Source: Macrostomum hystrix
Taxonomy: Eukaryota > Platyhelminthes > Macrostomidae
Length of the DNA stretch: 64,000 bases
NCBI GenBank assembly: GCA_950097015.1
Contig: CATNEN010000039.1
Span: forward strand, 3,422,001-3,486,000
Direction of reading: 5' to 3'
A program made the translations under genes and the position numbers. Position 1 is the stretch's first letter. Each line of letters opens with the position of its first letter. Below, in pieces: positions 1-11,580 of this stretch. The notes beneath the pieces are model-generated. The model saw nothing but the letters and a program-made list of their open reading frames with translations. It was not told the origin of the DNA and did no database searches.

Positions 1-1020
1 GTTCCCAGTTCCCGTTCCCAGTTCCTGACACCATCGAATCCTCAGATCCCAGTTCCTAACATCATCGAATCCTCAGATCCCAGTTCCTAACATCATCGAA
101 TCCTCAGATCCCAGTTCTGGACATCATCAAGTCCTCAGATCCCAGTTCTGGACATCATCAAATCCTCAGATCCCAGTTCTTGAAAGGGTCAAGTCCTCAG
201 ATCCCAGTTCCGGACATCATCGAATCCTCAGACCCCAGTTCCGGACATCATCGAATCCTCAGATCCCAGTTCCTGACAGGATCAAATCCTCAGATCCCAG
301 TTCTTGACAGGATCAAATCATCAGATCCCAGTTTATGATAGGATCGAATCCTCAGATCCCAGTTCCTGACAGGATCGAATCCTTAGATCCCAGTTTATGA
401 CAGGATCAAATCATCAGATCCCAGTTTTTGACAGGATCAAATCCTCAGATCCCAGTTCCGGACATCATCGAATCCTCAGATCCCAGTTCCTGAAAGGATC
501 AAATCATCAGATCCCAGTTTATGATAGGATCGAATCCTCAGATCCCAGTTTATGACAGGATCAAATCCTCAGATCCCAGTTCCGGACATCATCGAATCCT
601 CAGATCCCAGTTCCTGAAAGGATCAAATCATCAGATCCCAGTTTATGATAGGATCGAATCCTCAGATCCCAGTTTATGACAGGATCAAATCCTCAGATCC
701 CAGTTCCGGACATCATCGAATCCTCAGATCCCAGTTCCTGACAGGATCAAATCATCAGATCCCAGTTTATGATAGGATCGAATCCTCAGATCCCAGTTTA
801 TGACAGTATCAAATCCTCAGATCCCAGTTTATGACAGGATCAAATCCTCAGATCCCAGTTTATATGATAGGATCGAATCCTCAGATCCCAGTTCCTGACA
901 GGATCGAATCCTCAGATCCCAGTTTATATGATAGGATCGAATCCTCAGATCCCAGTTTATGATAGGATCGAATCCTCAGATCCCAGTTCTTGACAGGATC
1001 GAATCTTGAGATCTCAGTTA
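1..1020. repeat. Minisatellite, ~30-bp unit
   Basis: Unit contains CTCAGATCCCAGTT plus a variable GACAGGATCAAAT / GACATCATCGAAT half. It runs off the left window edge and is probably an HGSNAT 5' intron. Confidence 0.95.
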
Positions 1021-1235
1021 CCAAAATATTCGGAATCTTTAACACAGTTTATGACATGATTGATAATGTAACTCTCTGCTGAGTGTGAATATCGATATTA
1101 TCCTTATCTCCATTTCATATTTTAATTATTTCATTATTCATTATTCATGCTTTCTTTATTTAATCGAACTTAAGGCAAAGAACCCGTATATTCTTCCAAT
1201 CAGTCAATAAATCCGCCATGAAATCCCATTCGCAG

Positions 1236-4200
1236 CGCTCTACATCTGCCTGAGCGTCATATTGCTGTTTTTCCTGTCCAGAGCTGCTTTCTACACAATG
1301 AGAGAGTGAGTTCTGATTTGTTTCACTCAATTAATTTATTGCCATGTTAAAATGTTTTACACGAACGCCAGATATGCCGAAATTTGTCGGCAGGTATGAC
1401 TTTTGGCGTCGAATGCAGGCTGGATCTCGAGTGGAGTACGTGGCCCAGGTGAGACAAATTTGAATTTGTGAGGGGTGGGAAGACAGATGGGGATGCAGGG
1501 GTGGGAAGACAGATGGGGATGCAGGGGTGGGAAGACAGATGGGGATGCAGGGGTGGGAAGACAGATGGGGATGCAGGGGTGGGAAGACAGATGGGGATGC
1601 AGGGGTGGGAAGACAGATGGGGATGCAGGGGTGGGAAGACAGATGGGGATGCAGGGGTGGGAAGACAGATGGGGATGCAGGGGTGGGAAGACAGATGGGG
1701 ATGCAGGGGTGGGAAGACAGATGGGGATGCAGGGGTGGGAAGACAGATGGGGATGGAGGGGTGGGAAGACAGATGGGGATGGAGGGTGGGGAAGACAGAT
1801 GGGGATGCAGGGGTGGGAAGACAGATGGGGATGCAGGGGTGGGAAGACAGATGGGGATGCAGGGGTGGGAAGACAGATGGGGATGCAGGGGTGGGAAGAC
1901 AGATGGGGATGCAGGGGTGGGAAGACAGATGGGGATGCAGGGGTGGGAAGACAGATGGGGATGGAGGGTGGGGAAGACAGATGGGGATGGAGGGTGGGGA
2001 AGACAGATGGGGATGCAGGGGTGGGGAAGACAGATGGGGATGCAGGGCGGGGAAGACAGATGGGGATGCAGGGCGGGGAAGACAGATGGGGATGCAGGGT
2101 GGGGAAGACAGATGGGGATGCAGGGGTGGCAAGACAGATAATATTTGCGGGAGTGCGTTGGGCACTGGCTCATCATATGGTGACACTAGACCCGGACGCA
2201 TGCGCACGCTTACACACAGGGTGTGTACATCTGCCCTGACTTTCTCGTCGTCGGGTAGTGTACACTTTCACTGTGCCTTTATGGTTGGCCCTCAAGGGAG
2301 CAAATTTTAGTAAAAAAACCCTCAAGCCCTCTTTGCGGCTGCACCCCAAATTAATGTGGCCTCGCCGCGAAATCGTGCTCAGGGACGATTGGGAAAGGTT
2401 GGGACGGGCAAGGCAGACAGAGAATAGGCAAATCATGAAGAAACTTGTGAAGGCTTTGGCTAATCCAGAGACCGTGAAATCAGTAAATTGTCCATCCTGC
2501 TTGCAGCAAGACCTTGGCAGCGTTGACGCGAACATCAACCAATCGGACTCGCTGGCCATTCACAATCAGTACCAGCGCGCTGGCCAATCGCAGGCGGCGG
2601 CCTCTGGCGCCCAGACACCACAGCAGCAGCAGCAGCAAGCATCGCCAGGCCAGCGCGGCGGTAGACGTCCCGGCCGGCTCCGCTGCCTGGACACCTTTCG
2701 TGGCCTGTGCCTGGTGGTGATGATATTTGTCAATTATGGAGGCGGTGGATATTGGTTCTTTGAGCACAGCACCTGGAACGGCCTGACAGTGGCCGACCTG
2801 GTCTTTCCCTGGTGAGCAGCTTGGAGAAATGGGATGTCTGGTGGGTCAGATGAAATTGGGATCTAAATCTGGGACTTCAGATATGATTGTATTCGGGGTT
2901 TAGGATATATTAGAATCCGAATCTGGGATTCCTGAAAGATTGGGATAAGAATCTGGGATTCCTGAAAGATTGGGATAAGAATCTGGGATCCCTGAAAGAT
3001 TGGGATAAGAATCTGGGATTCCTGAAAGATTGGGATAAGAATCTGGGATTCCTGAAAGATTGGGATTAGAATCTGGGATCCCTGAAAGATTGGGATAAGA
3101 ATCTGGGATCCCTGAAAGATTGGGATAAGAATCTGGGATCCCTGAAAGATTGGGATAAGAATCTGGGATTCCTGAAAGATTGGGATAAGAATCTGGGATT
3201 CCTGAAAGATTGGGATAAGAATCTGGGATTCCTGAAAGATTGGGATAAGAATCTGGGATTCCTGAAAGATTGGGATAAGAATCTGGGATTCCTGAAAGAT
3301 TGGGATCTGAATCTGGGATTTCTGGAAGATGAGGAAATTATTGTTGCATTTTTTGTAGCTAGATCTGGAATCAGAAACTTTGGGTTGTGTAACCCAAGCT
3401 CAGCAAATTCAAAACCAAAAACTACATTTGGGGAATGCACTAGTTAATTAAAATCAAATGAACAGGTTCATCTTTATCATGGGCACCGCCATCGGCTACA
3501 CAATGCGCCGCAGTCTCAGGCGAGGAGCCAGCAAGCGCGGAGCCTTCTTGTCCGTGTGCCGGCGCAGCGTCATCCTGTTCGCTCTGGGCGTCTGCCTGAC
3601 CTCAAGAAGTGAGCCCCTTAAACCACAGCTGATAAACGCCACTGTCCAATCACTCCACAAACCCAGCTGTCTAATCACTCCACAAACCCAGCTGTCCAAT
3701 CACTCCACAAACCCAGCTGTCCAATCACTCCACAAACCCAGCTGTCCAATCACTCCACAAACCCAGCTGTCCAATCACTCCACAAACCCAGCTGTCCAAT
3801 CACGCCACAAACCCCAATGTCCAATCACTCCACAAACCCCAATGTCCAATCACTCCACAAACCCAGCTGTCCAATCACGCCACAAACCCAGCTGTCCAAT
3901 CACTCCACAAACCCAGCTGTCCAATCACTCCACAAACCCAGCTGTCCAATCACTCAATAAACATCATCCAATCATCCGCAGACGTGCCCCTGGATCAGCT
4001 GCGCATTCCTGGCGTTCTGCAACGCCTGGCTGTGGCCTACTTCTTTGTGGCGTCCGTGGAGGTCGCTATGGTCAATGCCGATCAGCCTGAGGTGAGCAGT
4101 CTGGGTTTGTCCTTTAGCAAGACACTCAACTCTGTTAAAACTTAGCTTCAGTTCATCCAGCTGTAATTTAATAATGGTTGTGGCGTCCTTCCAGTCCATG

Positions 4201-6174
4201 GACTGGACAGCTGTACGCAGCCTTCAGATATACAGTAAATATGTACTCGTATTCTATTCTATATGATATGTCATGCCACCCGCAGTCTCAACCCTATCGC
4301 ATTGTGGAGGAGCAGGGCCAGCTAGTCGGTCATTGGCTAGTATTCCTGCTCATGCCAGTTGCTCATACTCTGCTCACATTTCTTCTACCTGTGCCCGGCT
4401 GTCCTACCGGCTACCTTGGCCCAGGCGGTATCCAAGGCAATGGTAGCTATGCCAACTGTACAGGCGGCGCCGCGGGCTATATTGATCGGCTAATATTCGG
4501 CGATTGGCACATGTACCGCTATCCCACGTGTCGGCTCACCTATCAAACCTTTGTGCCCTACGATCCTGAGGGGCTGCTAGGCTGCCTGACGTCCACCTTC
4601 ATGTGCTACCTGGGCTTCGTGGCCGGCCGAATCTTTGCCCACTTCAAGGGCACCAATTATCGCGCTATTGTTCTCCGCCTCTGCTTCTGGGGACTCGTCA
4701 CTGTGAGTGAAAAGCGACAGGGGGTGATTTTAGAGCGGATTGAAAGATGTTGTGCGTGCTTTGATTAGTTTGACTGATCGACTGGTCCCAACTCTGTGTT
4801 ATCATCTGGGCTCGGTGTGTTATCAATTGGGCTCAGTGTGTTATCAATTGGGCTCAGTGTGTTATCAGCTGGGCTCAGTGTGTTATCATCTGGGCTCGGT
4901 GTGTTATCAATTGGGCTCAGTGTGTTATCAATTGGGCTCAGTGTGTTATCAGCTGGGCTCAGTGTGTTATCAATTGGGCTCAGTGTGTTATCAATTGGGC
5001 TCAGTGTGTTATCAATTGGGCTCAGTGTGTTATCAGCTGGGCTCAGTGTGTTATCATCTGGTCTCAGTGTGTTATCATCTGGGCTCAGTGTGTTATCAAC
5101 TGGGCTCAGTGTGTTATCAATTGGGCTCAGTGTGTTATCAGCTGGGCTCAGTGTGTTATCATCTGGGCTCAGTGTGTTATCATCTGGGCTCAGTGTGTTA
5201 TCAACTGGGCTCAGTGTGTTATCAATTGGGCTCAGTGTGTTATCAATTGGGCTCAGTGTGTTATCATCTGGGCTCAGTGTGTTATCAATTGGGCTCAGTG
5301 TGTTATCATCTGGGCTCAGTGTGTTATCAGCTGGGCTCAGTGTGTTATCAGCTGGGCTCAGTGTGTTATCAGCTGGGCTCAGTGTGTTATCATCTGGGCT
5401 CAGTGTGTTATCATCTGGGCTCAGTGTGTTATCAATTGGGCTCAGTGTGTTATCATCTGGGCTCAGTGTGTTATCAGCTGGGCTCAGTGTGTTATCAACT
5501 GGGCTCAGTGTGTTATCAATTGGGCTCAGTGTGTTATCAATTGGGCTCAGTGTGTTATCAGCTGGGCTCAGTGTGTTATCAACTGGGCTCAGTGTGTTAT
5601 CAATTGGGCTCAGTGTGTTATCAATTGGGCTCAGTGTGTTATCAACTGGGCTCAGTGTGTTATCAACTGGGCTCAGTGTGTTATCAGCTGGGCTCAGTGT
5701 GTTATCAGCTGGGCTCAATGGGCACCAGGCCAGCTGGCTCATTGTGCAATCCTGTATTCTAAGAAAAGCCCGTGCGCTTCTCAGGGCTCAATTGGCGCCG
5801 GCCTGAGCGGACTCAGCCGCGACACGGGCCTAATCCCGGTGAACAAGAACCTGTGGTCGCTGTCCTTCATCCTGGCCCTGTCCGGCATGGCATTCCTCGT
5901 GCTGGCTGTTCTGTACCTCGTCACCGACTACCCGGGCCACGCCGAGCCCCTGTGGTCCGGCAGTCCGTTCCAGTATCCTGGCACTAACAGCATCCTGGTG
6001 TACATAGGACACGAACTGCTGGAGTCCTACCTGCCAATCACCTGGCTGCCCCCGCCAGATTGGCAACCGGCTAGCACCCACGGATATCTGCTGCCGATGC
6101 ACCTGTACGGCGCTTGCTTCTGGACTTTCGTCGCTTGGATACTGCACAGGAATAAAATATTCTTTACTATCTGA
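1236..6174 (+). CDS. HGSNAT: Heparan-alpha-glucosaminide N-acetyltransferase, 3' part of gene
   Basis: Lysosomal membrane enzyme that moves acetyl from cytosolic acetyl-CoA to terminal glucosamine of heparan sulfate. Exons I can join in phase: 1236-1305 (tentative; one hydrophobic helix), 2521-2811 (an acceptor at 2507 is also possible), 3466-3608, 3982-4091, 4286-4702, 5785-6174 with TGA at 6172. Family landmarks in order: [37 protein letters not shown] (this loop holds the His proposed as catalytic in human HGSNAT), [81 protein letters not shown] and C-terminal RNKIFFTI. A Gln run lies just before the first conserved block. The luminal N-terminal region and start codon are not found; they probably lie left of the window or in the array at 1-1020. 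Introns carry separate minisatellites and a SINE. The identity is very secure; the 1236-1305 exon is not. Confidence 0.93.
1474..2136. repeat. Minisatellite, 26-bp unit, ~25 copies
   Basis: GGGAAGACAGATGGGGATGC core, G-rich on the plus strand, very homogeneous. Runs directly into a SINE. Confidence 0.95.
2133..2392 (-). mobile_element. SINE family 1 copy in HGSNAT intron
   Basis: Reverse-complement body: GTGTACATCTGCCCTGACTT, TTGGCCCTCAAGGG, GCGGCTGCACCCCAAATTAA, GTGGCCTCGCCGCG. Directly follows the 26-bp array and precedes the exon at 2521. Confidence 0.75.
2911..3330. repeat. Minisatellite, 30-bp unit, ~13 copies
   Basis: GATTGGGATAAGAATCTGGG core. HGSNAT intron after the exon ending 2811. 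Confidence 0.95.
3643..3960. repeat. Minisatellite, 25-bp unit, ~13 copies
   Basis: CACAAACCCAGCTGTCCAAT core. Fills almost all of the HGSNAT intron 3609-3981. Confidence 0.95.
4085..4235 (+). mobile_element. SINE family 2 fragment in HGSNAT intron
   Basis: CCTTTAGCAAGACACTCAAC, GTTCATCCAGCTGTAA, GTGGCGTCCTTCCAGTCCAT, GGACAGCTGTACGCAGCC. The body lacks the tRNA head. Confidence 0.6.
4796..5716. repeat. Minisatellite, 21-bp unit, ~44 copies
   Basis: GTGTGTTATC-NNNTGGGCTCA with a variable AAT/AGC/ATC/AAC triplet. Fills the HGSNAT intron 4703-5784. Open in several frames because 21 is a multiple of three. Confidence 0.96.
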
Positions 6175-7078
6175 GCAGTCTTCTGAGCACGGATGAATTG
6201 AAAGTCGCGGATTCCGCAACATAAAAATAATTTGCCCACATCAATTCAGTATTCACAGTATTCATAGTGCTGTGTTAGAGCCGATAAATTGTTCTTCCCC
6301 TTTTACTTATGGTCGGAGATTTGTCCTACATGCGCCTACACGCTACTGCCAGTACAATACGTGCAAAGATATTTCGTGTGTTTTCGTTAATTTAGAGAAA
6401 TGTTTCGCTATTTTAGAATCTATTTATAGTTTTCACTTACGCCTGTATGTCAGTAACAGTGAAAAAACTTTTTCCTGATGCTAAATAAAAAAATTGTACA
6501 CAATATTAGTTTTTTCCTATTTCAGACAATTTTCCATTTTGTAATATTTTTTAAGTACACTAGCGCATGTAGACCCGTATACTTTTCGACTGACAATAAA
6601 TTTGAATTTAATCAGGGCACGTTTTTATTAGCTTTTTGATTAAATGCCGTTGGATGATTTTTCTAAATAATCTACAGGTCTGTATTTAGTTGGCTTATTG
6701 ATTTATTTTACTTGCAATTAAAATAGTGGGGACGAATTATTTTCCCCATGAGCAGAGATTCGAACCCCTGACGGTTCATTAAGGATCTATGGCTCCAACC
6801 ACTGGGCTTCAGCTTCTAATCTAAAAGATAGTGTCAAGTGTGAAGAAACTCATGTAATCTAGCCTAAAGTTCAAGTAAGCTAAAGTACTTGTCAATTGAG
6901 GCAAGTGCTGGCAAACCCCTGCATAGTCTATGGTAAAATGAGCTGGGCGCCTGAGACTGCTGCGCTGCTCAAAAAGTTTTTATTTCTGTACCGCAAGTTT
7001 AAGAAAAAGCTTAGCCATTCTACGAGACCGGTGAGCTAGGAGTCCAAGGCGCGTCAAACACTCAACTGTTGCTTCGCA
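6175..7078. other. HGSNAT 3' region and intergenic
   Basis: AT-rich. ATAAAA/AATAAA strings near 6220 and 6483 may serve as polyadenylation signals. Only the tRNA-like piece at 6748 is recognisable. Confidence 0.5.
6748..6815 (-). repeat. tRNA-like pseudogene or SINE head
   Basis: Reads on the minus strand as CCCAGTGGTTGGAGCC (box A-like) and GGGGTTCGAATCTC (box B). No convincing acceptor stem, so not called as a functional tRNA. Confidence 0.4.
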
Positions 7079-7516
7079 ATGCCCGACAAGAAATGCATCT
7101 GTCAGATATGCACTTGCCCGGAGAAGCTGCACAAGTGCAAATATGAAGATTTCGAGGAGTCGCTGAAGAAAAAGGCCGAGGCTCACTGCGGCCGATGCCA
7201 GAAAAACTGTGCTACATATACGCCCCCCACAGTACCAATGGATACCTGTACCACGTACAACACCCAGTTCACGCCTAAGCAGCCTTTGACAAAACCCTGT
7301 AGCGAGGGCAGAAAAAGCGCTACCTACCGGCCCATGGGCGACATGCTTTTGCAGACCACATACAACACCGAGTTCGTACCAAAGACTCCATTGGAGCTAA
7401 TCTGCGACAAGATTTGCGATATCTGCTGCCCGTGCTGCGATCCGACTGCGGAGGGCTACACCGCGGTGGGCGAGGAAAACGGCCACACCATGTTCATCAA
7501 GGGCAGCGCCAAATAG
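7079..7516 (+). CDS. SAXO-like (stabilizer of axonemal microtubules) protein, short paralogue
   Basis: Intronless 145-residue protein. The N-terminus has the Cys-rich signature of SAXO/FAM154 proteins (KKCICQICTCPEKLHKC). It is followed by two Mn-like modules built on Y-P-x-x-MD/GDM...TTYN..F..K (about residues 41-65 and 80-105). The C-terminus is a Cys cluster CCPCCDP followed by EGYTAVGEENGHTMFIKG. SAXO proteins bind and stabilise ciliary and flagellar microtubules through the Cys motif and Mn repeats, so a sperm or ciliary role is inferred. It is a tandem paralogue of the gene at 11581-12201, which has four modules; the Cys-cluster tail is conserved between them. The start ATG is supported by alignment with the paralogue. 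No TATA box or regulator was recognised. Confidence 0.85.
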   Translation: MPDKKCICQICTCPEKLHKCKYEDFEESLKKKAEAHCGRCQKNCATYTPPTVPMDTCTTYNTQFTPKQPLTKPCSEGRKSATYRPMGDMLLQTTYNTEFVPKTPLELICDKICDICCPCCDPTAEGYTAVGEENGHTMFIKGSAK

Positions 7517-8497
7517 TTACTTGACCATCCGGATCACCTTGCTTGCTGACTCTATATATTTGTTTCCTTTTTTTAGACCTCAAACCAGCAACTGCGCCTT
7601 AGGCTATAGCAAATCCTTTGGGCAGTCTGGATAAAGTGGTCCAGCCTTGATTGTTCATCCCAAAGCTATTATCAGGGCCCAGTGCCAATACTATAAAGAA
7701 ACATTATTTTCATCAATCGGATTTTTTATTAACAGAAATACAATAAACTCCTGCGAATTATCAAACTTCGCATTTTGACTTGTGCTACATATTTTTGCTT
7801 AATGTATTCTTCTTGTCGATATGGTCCGATTATTATTATTATTATTAAGGTCCGATGGCTGTGCGAACGCTGCTTTATAGTTCGTGCAGCCACTTATAAT
7901 GGTAAGAGACTATATATAGGCAGGTAATGATTCTGCGTAACGATGTCAGTGAGTGCGCAGTCCATCACCCGATGTGCGAACGAAACTTTATAGAGTCCTG
8001 TACAGTAAACATCTTTTAAGGCATTTTTATCTTTGCATTTCATATGCAGAAATCATCTACACGATGGACCTAAAGAGTGTCTAGTGATGTAAGAGTGACT
8101 TTTTGGGGTTGGTAGCAATTCTAGTGACTTACGGCCTGTAGACTGTAGACTGTAGAAGTAGACTGTAACCATTGGCCTTCATTGAACAGCTGTGCTGTGC
8201 TGTCCATATTGTGCCATATATTGTGTTTATTGTTCCTTATCAGCGCGTAGATAGGTAGACACGCGGTACGCAGTGCAAGCTCCCCCTAGCAGAGTGGCAT
8301 AATCGCGACGAGTTAAATGGATGTGGGCATCCGCTAAGTGGTGCCAAGTGGCCTCCACTGACCTATCTGACCCCATACGGAGTACTCTCTTGAGTTCAGA
8401 AACTCCCCATCAGTTGGGAATCGAGTCTTCAAGCACACGGTCTATTAGTGCGGCCACCATCCGAGCTGCATTTTCCGGGAATTTTAAAATTTGTTTC
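7517..8497. other. Intergenic, left flank of the decayed Ty3 element
   Basis: ATT microsatellite near 7832-7850 and a small GTAGACT repeat near 8130. About 80 bp at 8405-8497 (GTCTTCAAGCAC to TTCCGGGAATTTTAAAAT) recurs, diverged, at 11197-11275 on the other side of the Ty3 element. Confidence 0.55.
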
Positions 8498-11196
8498 TGT
8501 TAATAACTGCAACTAGTTCAATTTAGTGGAGGACTCAATAATTCCGCCTCCAAGGCCGAGAGCTCATATTTATGGTTAAAAGCGGGGTGTGTGTGATTTA
8601 TATCACCCCTCAGCACATACGTACAATTGCAATGACAAGCGTACATCAATTACATAAGCATGGCAAGAGCAACTGCAGAGACCAAGCTACCACATCCCTC
8701 CACGACAAAAGAAGAGTTTCGCGAAGAATAAACAACAAAACGGAAACAAATTTGAACTCGAAACAGCAAAAAAGCAGCAACACCGAGAAATAAGTAAACA
8801 ACGCTGGTCACTGGCACAGTCAGTTATGTAGATTGAGATTCAATAGAATCAAATCACTCGTATCCAAAGCGGTCCGGCTGCCGTTGAACACGCGATGATC
8901 GACGCAGATTCCTGTCCACCTCTGGTTCGGCAGGTCGAGCTCAACCGCGGCCGCCTTGGTGTCGCTGAGGCATGATGGCGGTGGACCGCCGAGGACATGG
9001 TCCACGTGCCGCCGCACCACTCGATCGTCTCCATCGAACCCACAGATGTACGAGGCTGGATCATCAAAGCAACAACGCGCGCCGGTTTCCACCGACTGCC
9101 GTTGATTCCGAAACCCTTAATCCAGAACATCTGGCAGACCGTGATTTGCAAAAATTAAATAAAGCTTCTGGATAGTCGCTGCTGAAGTTGCTGACGTCAC
9201 TATATGTACATCAAGCCATTTTAAATGAGCGTCGAACAGAACCAACATCATCTTACCAGCCACGGGTCCAGCGTAGTCGACGTGCAGACGGGACCACGGC
9301 CTGTCTGGCCACGGTGAAGGAGCTGGAGCATTCTGCAGTTCTCGGCAAGCCAGACAACTCTTGGCGAGGTTCTTGATCTTTGAGTCCTGGCCCGGCCACC
9401 AGAAGTAGCCTCGGGCCAACGATTTCATGCGAGATGCCCCCGCATAGCACTGGTGCAGCACTTGGAGCAGTATTGGGGTCTGGGTGCTGGTCTGGGTGCC
9501 CGTGCACTGCGGCATCGAGCTGAACAAAGCCGCGGACAAAGCCGCCAGCTCGGCGGCATCGCCGGACCAGTCCAAGGCAGCGATTCAGCGCGCCCGCCGT
9601 GAACTGGACGCGACCATGATGCCGCGCCCCTGGCCGGAGTTTAACGCCTGAAACCGAGCGGAATGTGTCGCCGCAGACCAGCTCCGCGCCAACTCCACCA
9701 CCCTGTGTCGAGACGCCCTCAACAGGTACGGCGTCGCAAAAGATAACCGGTGCCTGGACTGCGGCGCGGCTGACACCCCGCACCATGCCATCTTCGACTG
9801 CCTGAGGGACGATGCCAGGCGAGTTGCTATGGTCGGCACGGACCAGCAGCTCCTCCTGGAGCTTCCCGAGAAGGCTATCGCTCAACTGCGAAGCATGGGG
9901 AGCTCAAAGTCGACTACACCTCGACACTAGCGCCCCCGTCCCTATCGCACCATTGTGCCGACTTGGACGCGGCCTGAAGACGAAGAAGAAGCGCATTTCG
10001 AGCGGCGGCCGGCACTTATGGGATCCCACAGTAGACAGCCGTCTTGCTCACTGAGCTCTGCCGCCCTCTTCGAGTACGGCAGCAGGTCATCTGTCACGTG
10101 ACTCGGCCATCTAGTTTCCGTGAAGTGCAGCGCTCGTGAGAGTACAGTGTCCCTCCGGGTCAGGTCGCGCACCTGAGCAGCCGTTACAGGTCCGTCGTCC
10201 AAGTGGTCCATCAGCATGACATGTCTGGCAGCGGAAAGCGGCTCCGGGCGTCAGCGCACAACAAAGAGGTACCAGCGCGGTGCACCATGCGATTGTTGTA
10301 GCCCGAAAGCAGCAAGCCTTCTCAGCAAGAAGGCCAAGTAAAGGTGTTCGACCGAACAGGTAGGCGTGAAACTTCTTGACAGAGAACAAGACTGCCAACG
10401 TCTCCTTCTCTAGCTGTGAGTAATTATTTTCGGCGTCGTGCAGAGAGCGAGAGCTGATGAAGACTCCCAACCTGTGAGGGGATGCATCACACTCCAGGAT
10501 CAGGTCCTTAGCGGGGTCAAAGTGCACCAGCACAGGGGCCGACGACAACAGGGCCTGGCACGTCGCAAAGGCAGCGTCCTGAGTAGCGCTCCAGAGCCAG
10601 CGCTGCTTCTCACGCAGCAGCAGATACAGAGGCGCAAGATACAGAGGTCTGGAATGATCGCCTCCAGGCTGCCACCGAACTTGCAGTTTCAAGCCAGATC
10701 GCAAAGAGCTGCGACAAAGTCGGCCACTGCTTCTCCATTCTTGCGAGATCTTGTGTAAAACCGGAATTGGTGGACGATCTCCTATTCTTCAGGCTCGAAA
10801 TGATCCTTGAACGTCTGGCAAACTTCAGCGTAGCTCTTTTCCGATGGCTTCGTTTGAGACAGGAGACTGCACATCAGGTGGAATATTTTCTTGCAACCGA
10901 CACTAAGCAGGATGGCTCGCTTCTTCGCATCATCTGCGACATCGCTGACGACAAAATATCTCTCTTGGTACATATGCCACCTCATTGGCCGACTTGAAGG
11001 GGCTGCTTGCCTCCTAGCCAGTGTAATATAACTAGTTCAATATACTGGAGGACTCCAAGGCCGAGAGCTCTCATTAATTGTTTAAAGCGGGGTGTGTGTG
11101 ATTTCAATCACCCTTCGCACACACGTACAATTGCACGTACAACGTACATCAATTACATAAGCATGGCAATAGCACTGCAGAGACCACGCTACCACA
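8498..11196 (-). mobile_element. Decayed Ty3/gypsy LTR retrotransposon (K02A2.6-like)
   Basis: Minus-strand element. The 5' LTR is 11022-11196 and the 3' LTR is 8498-8694; on the plus strand both read TG(T/A-rich)... to ...GCTACCACA, and they are clearly diverged from each other. A primer-binding-like TGGCTAGGAGG follows the 5' LTR, and a purine tract (GTGGAGGGATG) precedes the 3' LTR. The interior is a patchwork: a gag fragment at 10985-10680 (KKRAILLSV, KPSEKSYAEV, GEAVADFVAAL) with stops; RT thumb and RNase H at about 10680-10300 (LILECDASP, NNYSQLEKETLAVLF); integrase linker at 10217-10015; zinc-binding and core integrase at 9575-9117 (SRMKSLARGYFWWPG, HVDYAGPVAGKM); and an integrase C-terminus near 9092-8970 (VVRRHVDHVLGG). 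The gag-to-RNase H jump shows that PR and most of RT are deleted. A LINE tail sits inside the integrase part. No clean target duplication; not functional. Confidence 0.82.
9482..10012 (+). mobile_element. 5'-truncated LINE fragment nested in the decayed Ty3 element
   Basis: Opposite strand to its host element. It encodes the end of a LINE RNase H domain (VWVPVHCGIELNKAADKAAS; the usual form is WVPGHxGIxGNExAD) and then a C-terminal Cys/His finger (CLDCGAADTPHHAIFDCL) typical of the 3' end of RNH-bearing LINEs. The reading is broken by a TGA near 9650 and ends at a TAG near 9930, followed by a short 3' region rich in GAAGAA. Integrase coding resumes on both sides on the minus strand. Edges are estimated from where integrase similarity stops. 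Confidence 0.75.
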
Positions 11197-11580
11197 CGGT
11201 CTTCAAGCACGTGCATTAGTGCGTGCATTTGCGGCATCCAAGCTGCAATTTCCGGGAATTCTAAAATTAGTTACTAATGTTAGTTTATGGTCTCTAAGGG
11301 GCCCTGACTGATCTCTTACGACTCCCTTGTAAACAAACTTCAGAGCGAAGTATAAAATATGTTTTCTCGGCCTTTTGTCTTTGGCCAAAATTTGCTTCCG
11401 CACACGTTTGTCCGCGGCTGTTAGAGAGTGCATTTAGCCAATTCTGTACCGCGAAATCAGTAGAAATTTAAGCTATTGAGTTTGACCCGGTACTTTCTGC
11501 AACCAAGTAGCAAAATTAGTGCACTGGAGGCAGATTTATCATTAGCTGTTCGCAAATAGTTTTTGAAAGCAACATTCGTC

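Noticed and set aside
1200..1235. Extending the HGSNAT helix exon to the strong acceptor at about 1203
   Set aside because: The frame needed for the hydrophobic helix meets a TAA before it, so the acceptor at 1234-1235 is used and the exon is kept tentative.
1331..2310. Overlapping 200-286-codon open frames on both strands with repeats such as [13 protein letters not shown]
   Set aside because: Entirely produced by the 26-bp minisatellite; open on both strands at once, no start context, lies in an HGSNAT intron.
4740..5806. 336-340-codon open frames ([14 protein letters not shown] repeats)
   Set aside because: A 21-bp array read in three frames; flanked by HGSNAT splice sites, so it is intron.
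6748..6815. Functional tRNA gene
   Set aside because: Box A and B-like sequences are present, but I could not form a 7-bp acceptor stem or normal anticodon arm.
11348..11380. TCTCGGCCTTTT, resembling the 5' part of U2 snRNA
   Set aside because: Only 12 bases match; the following branch-recognition and Sm-site regions are absent.
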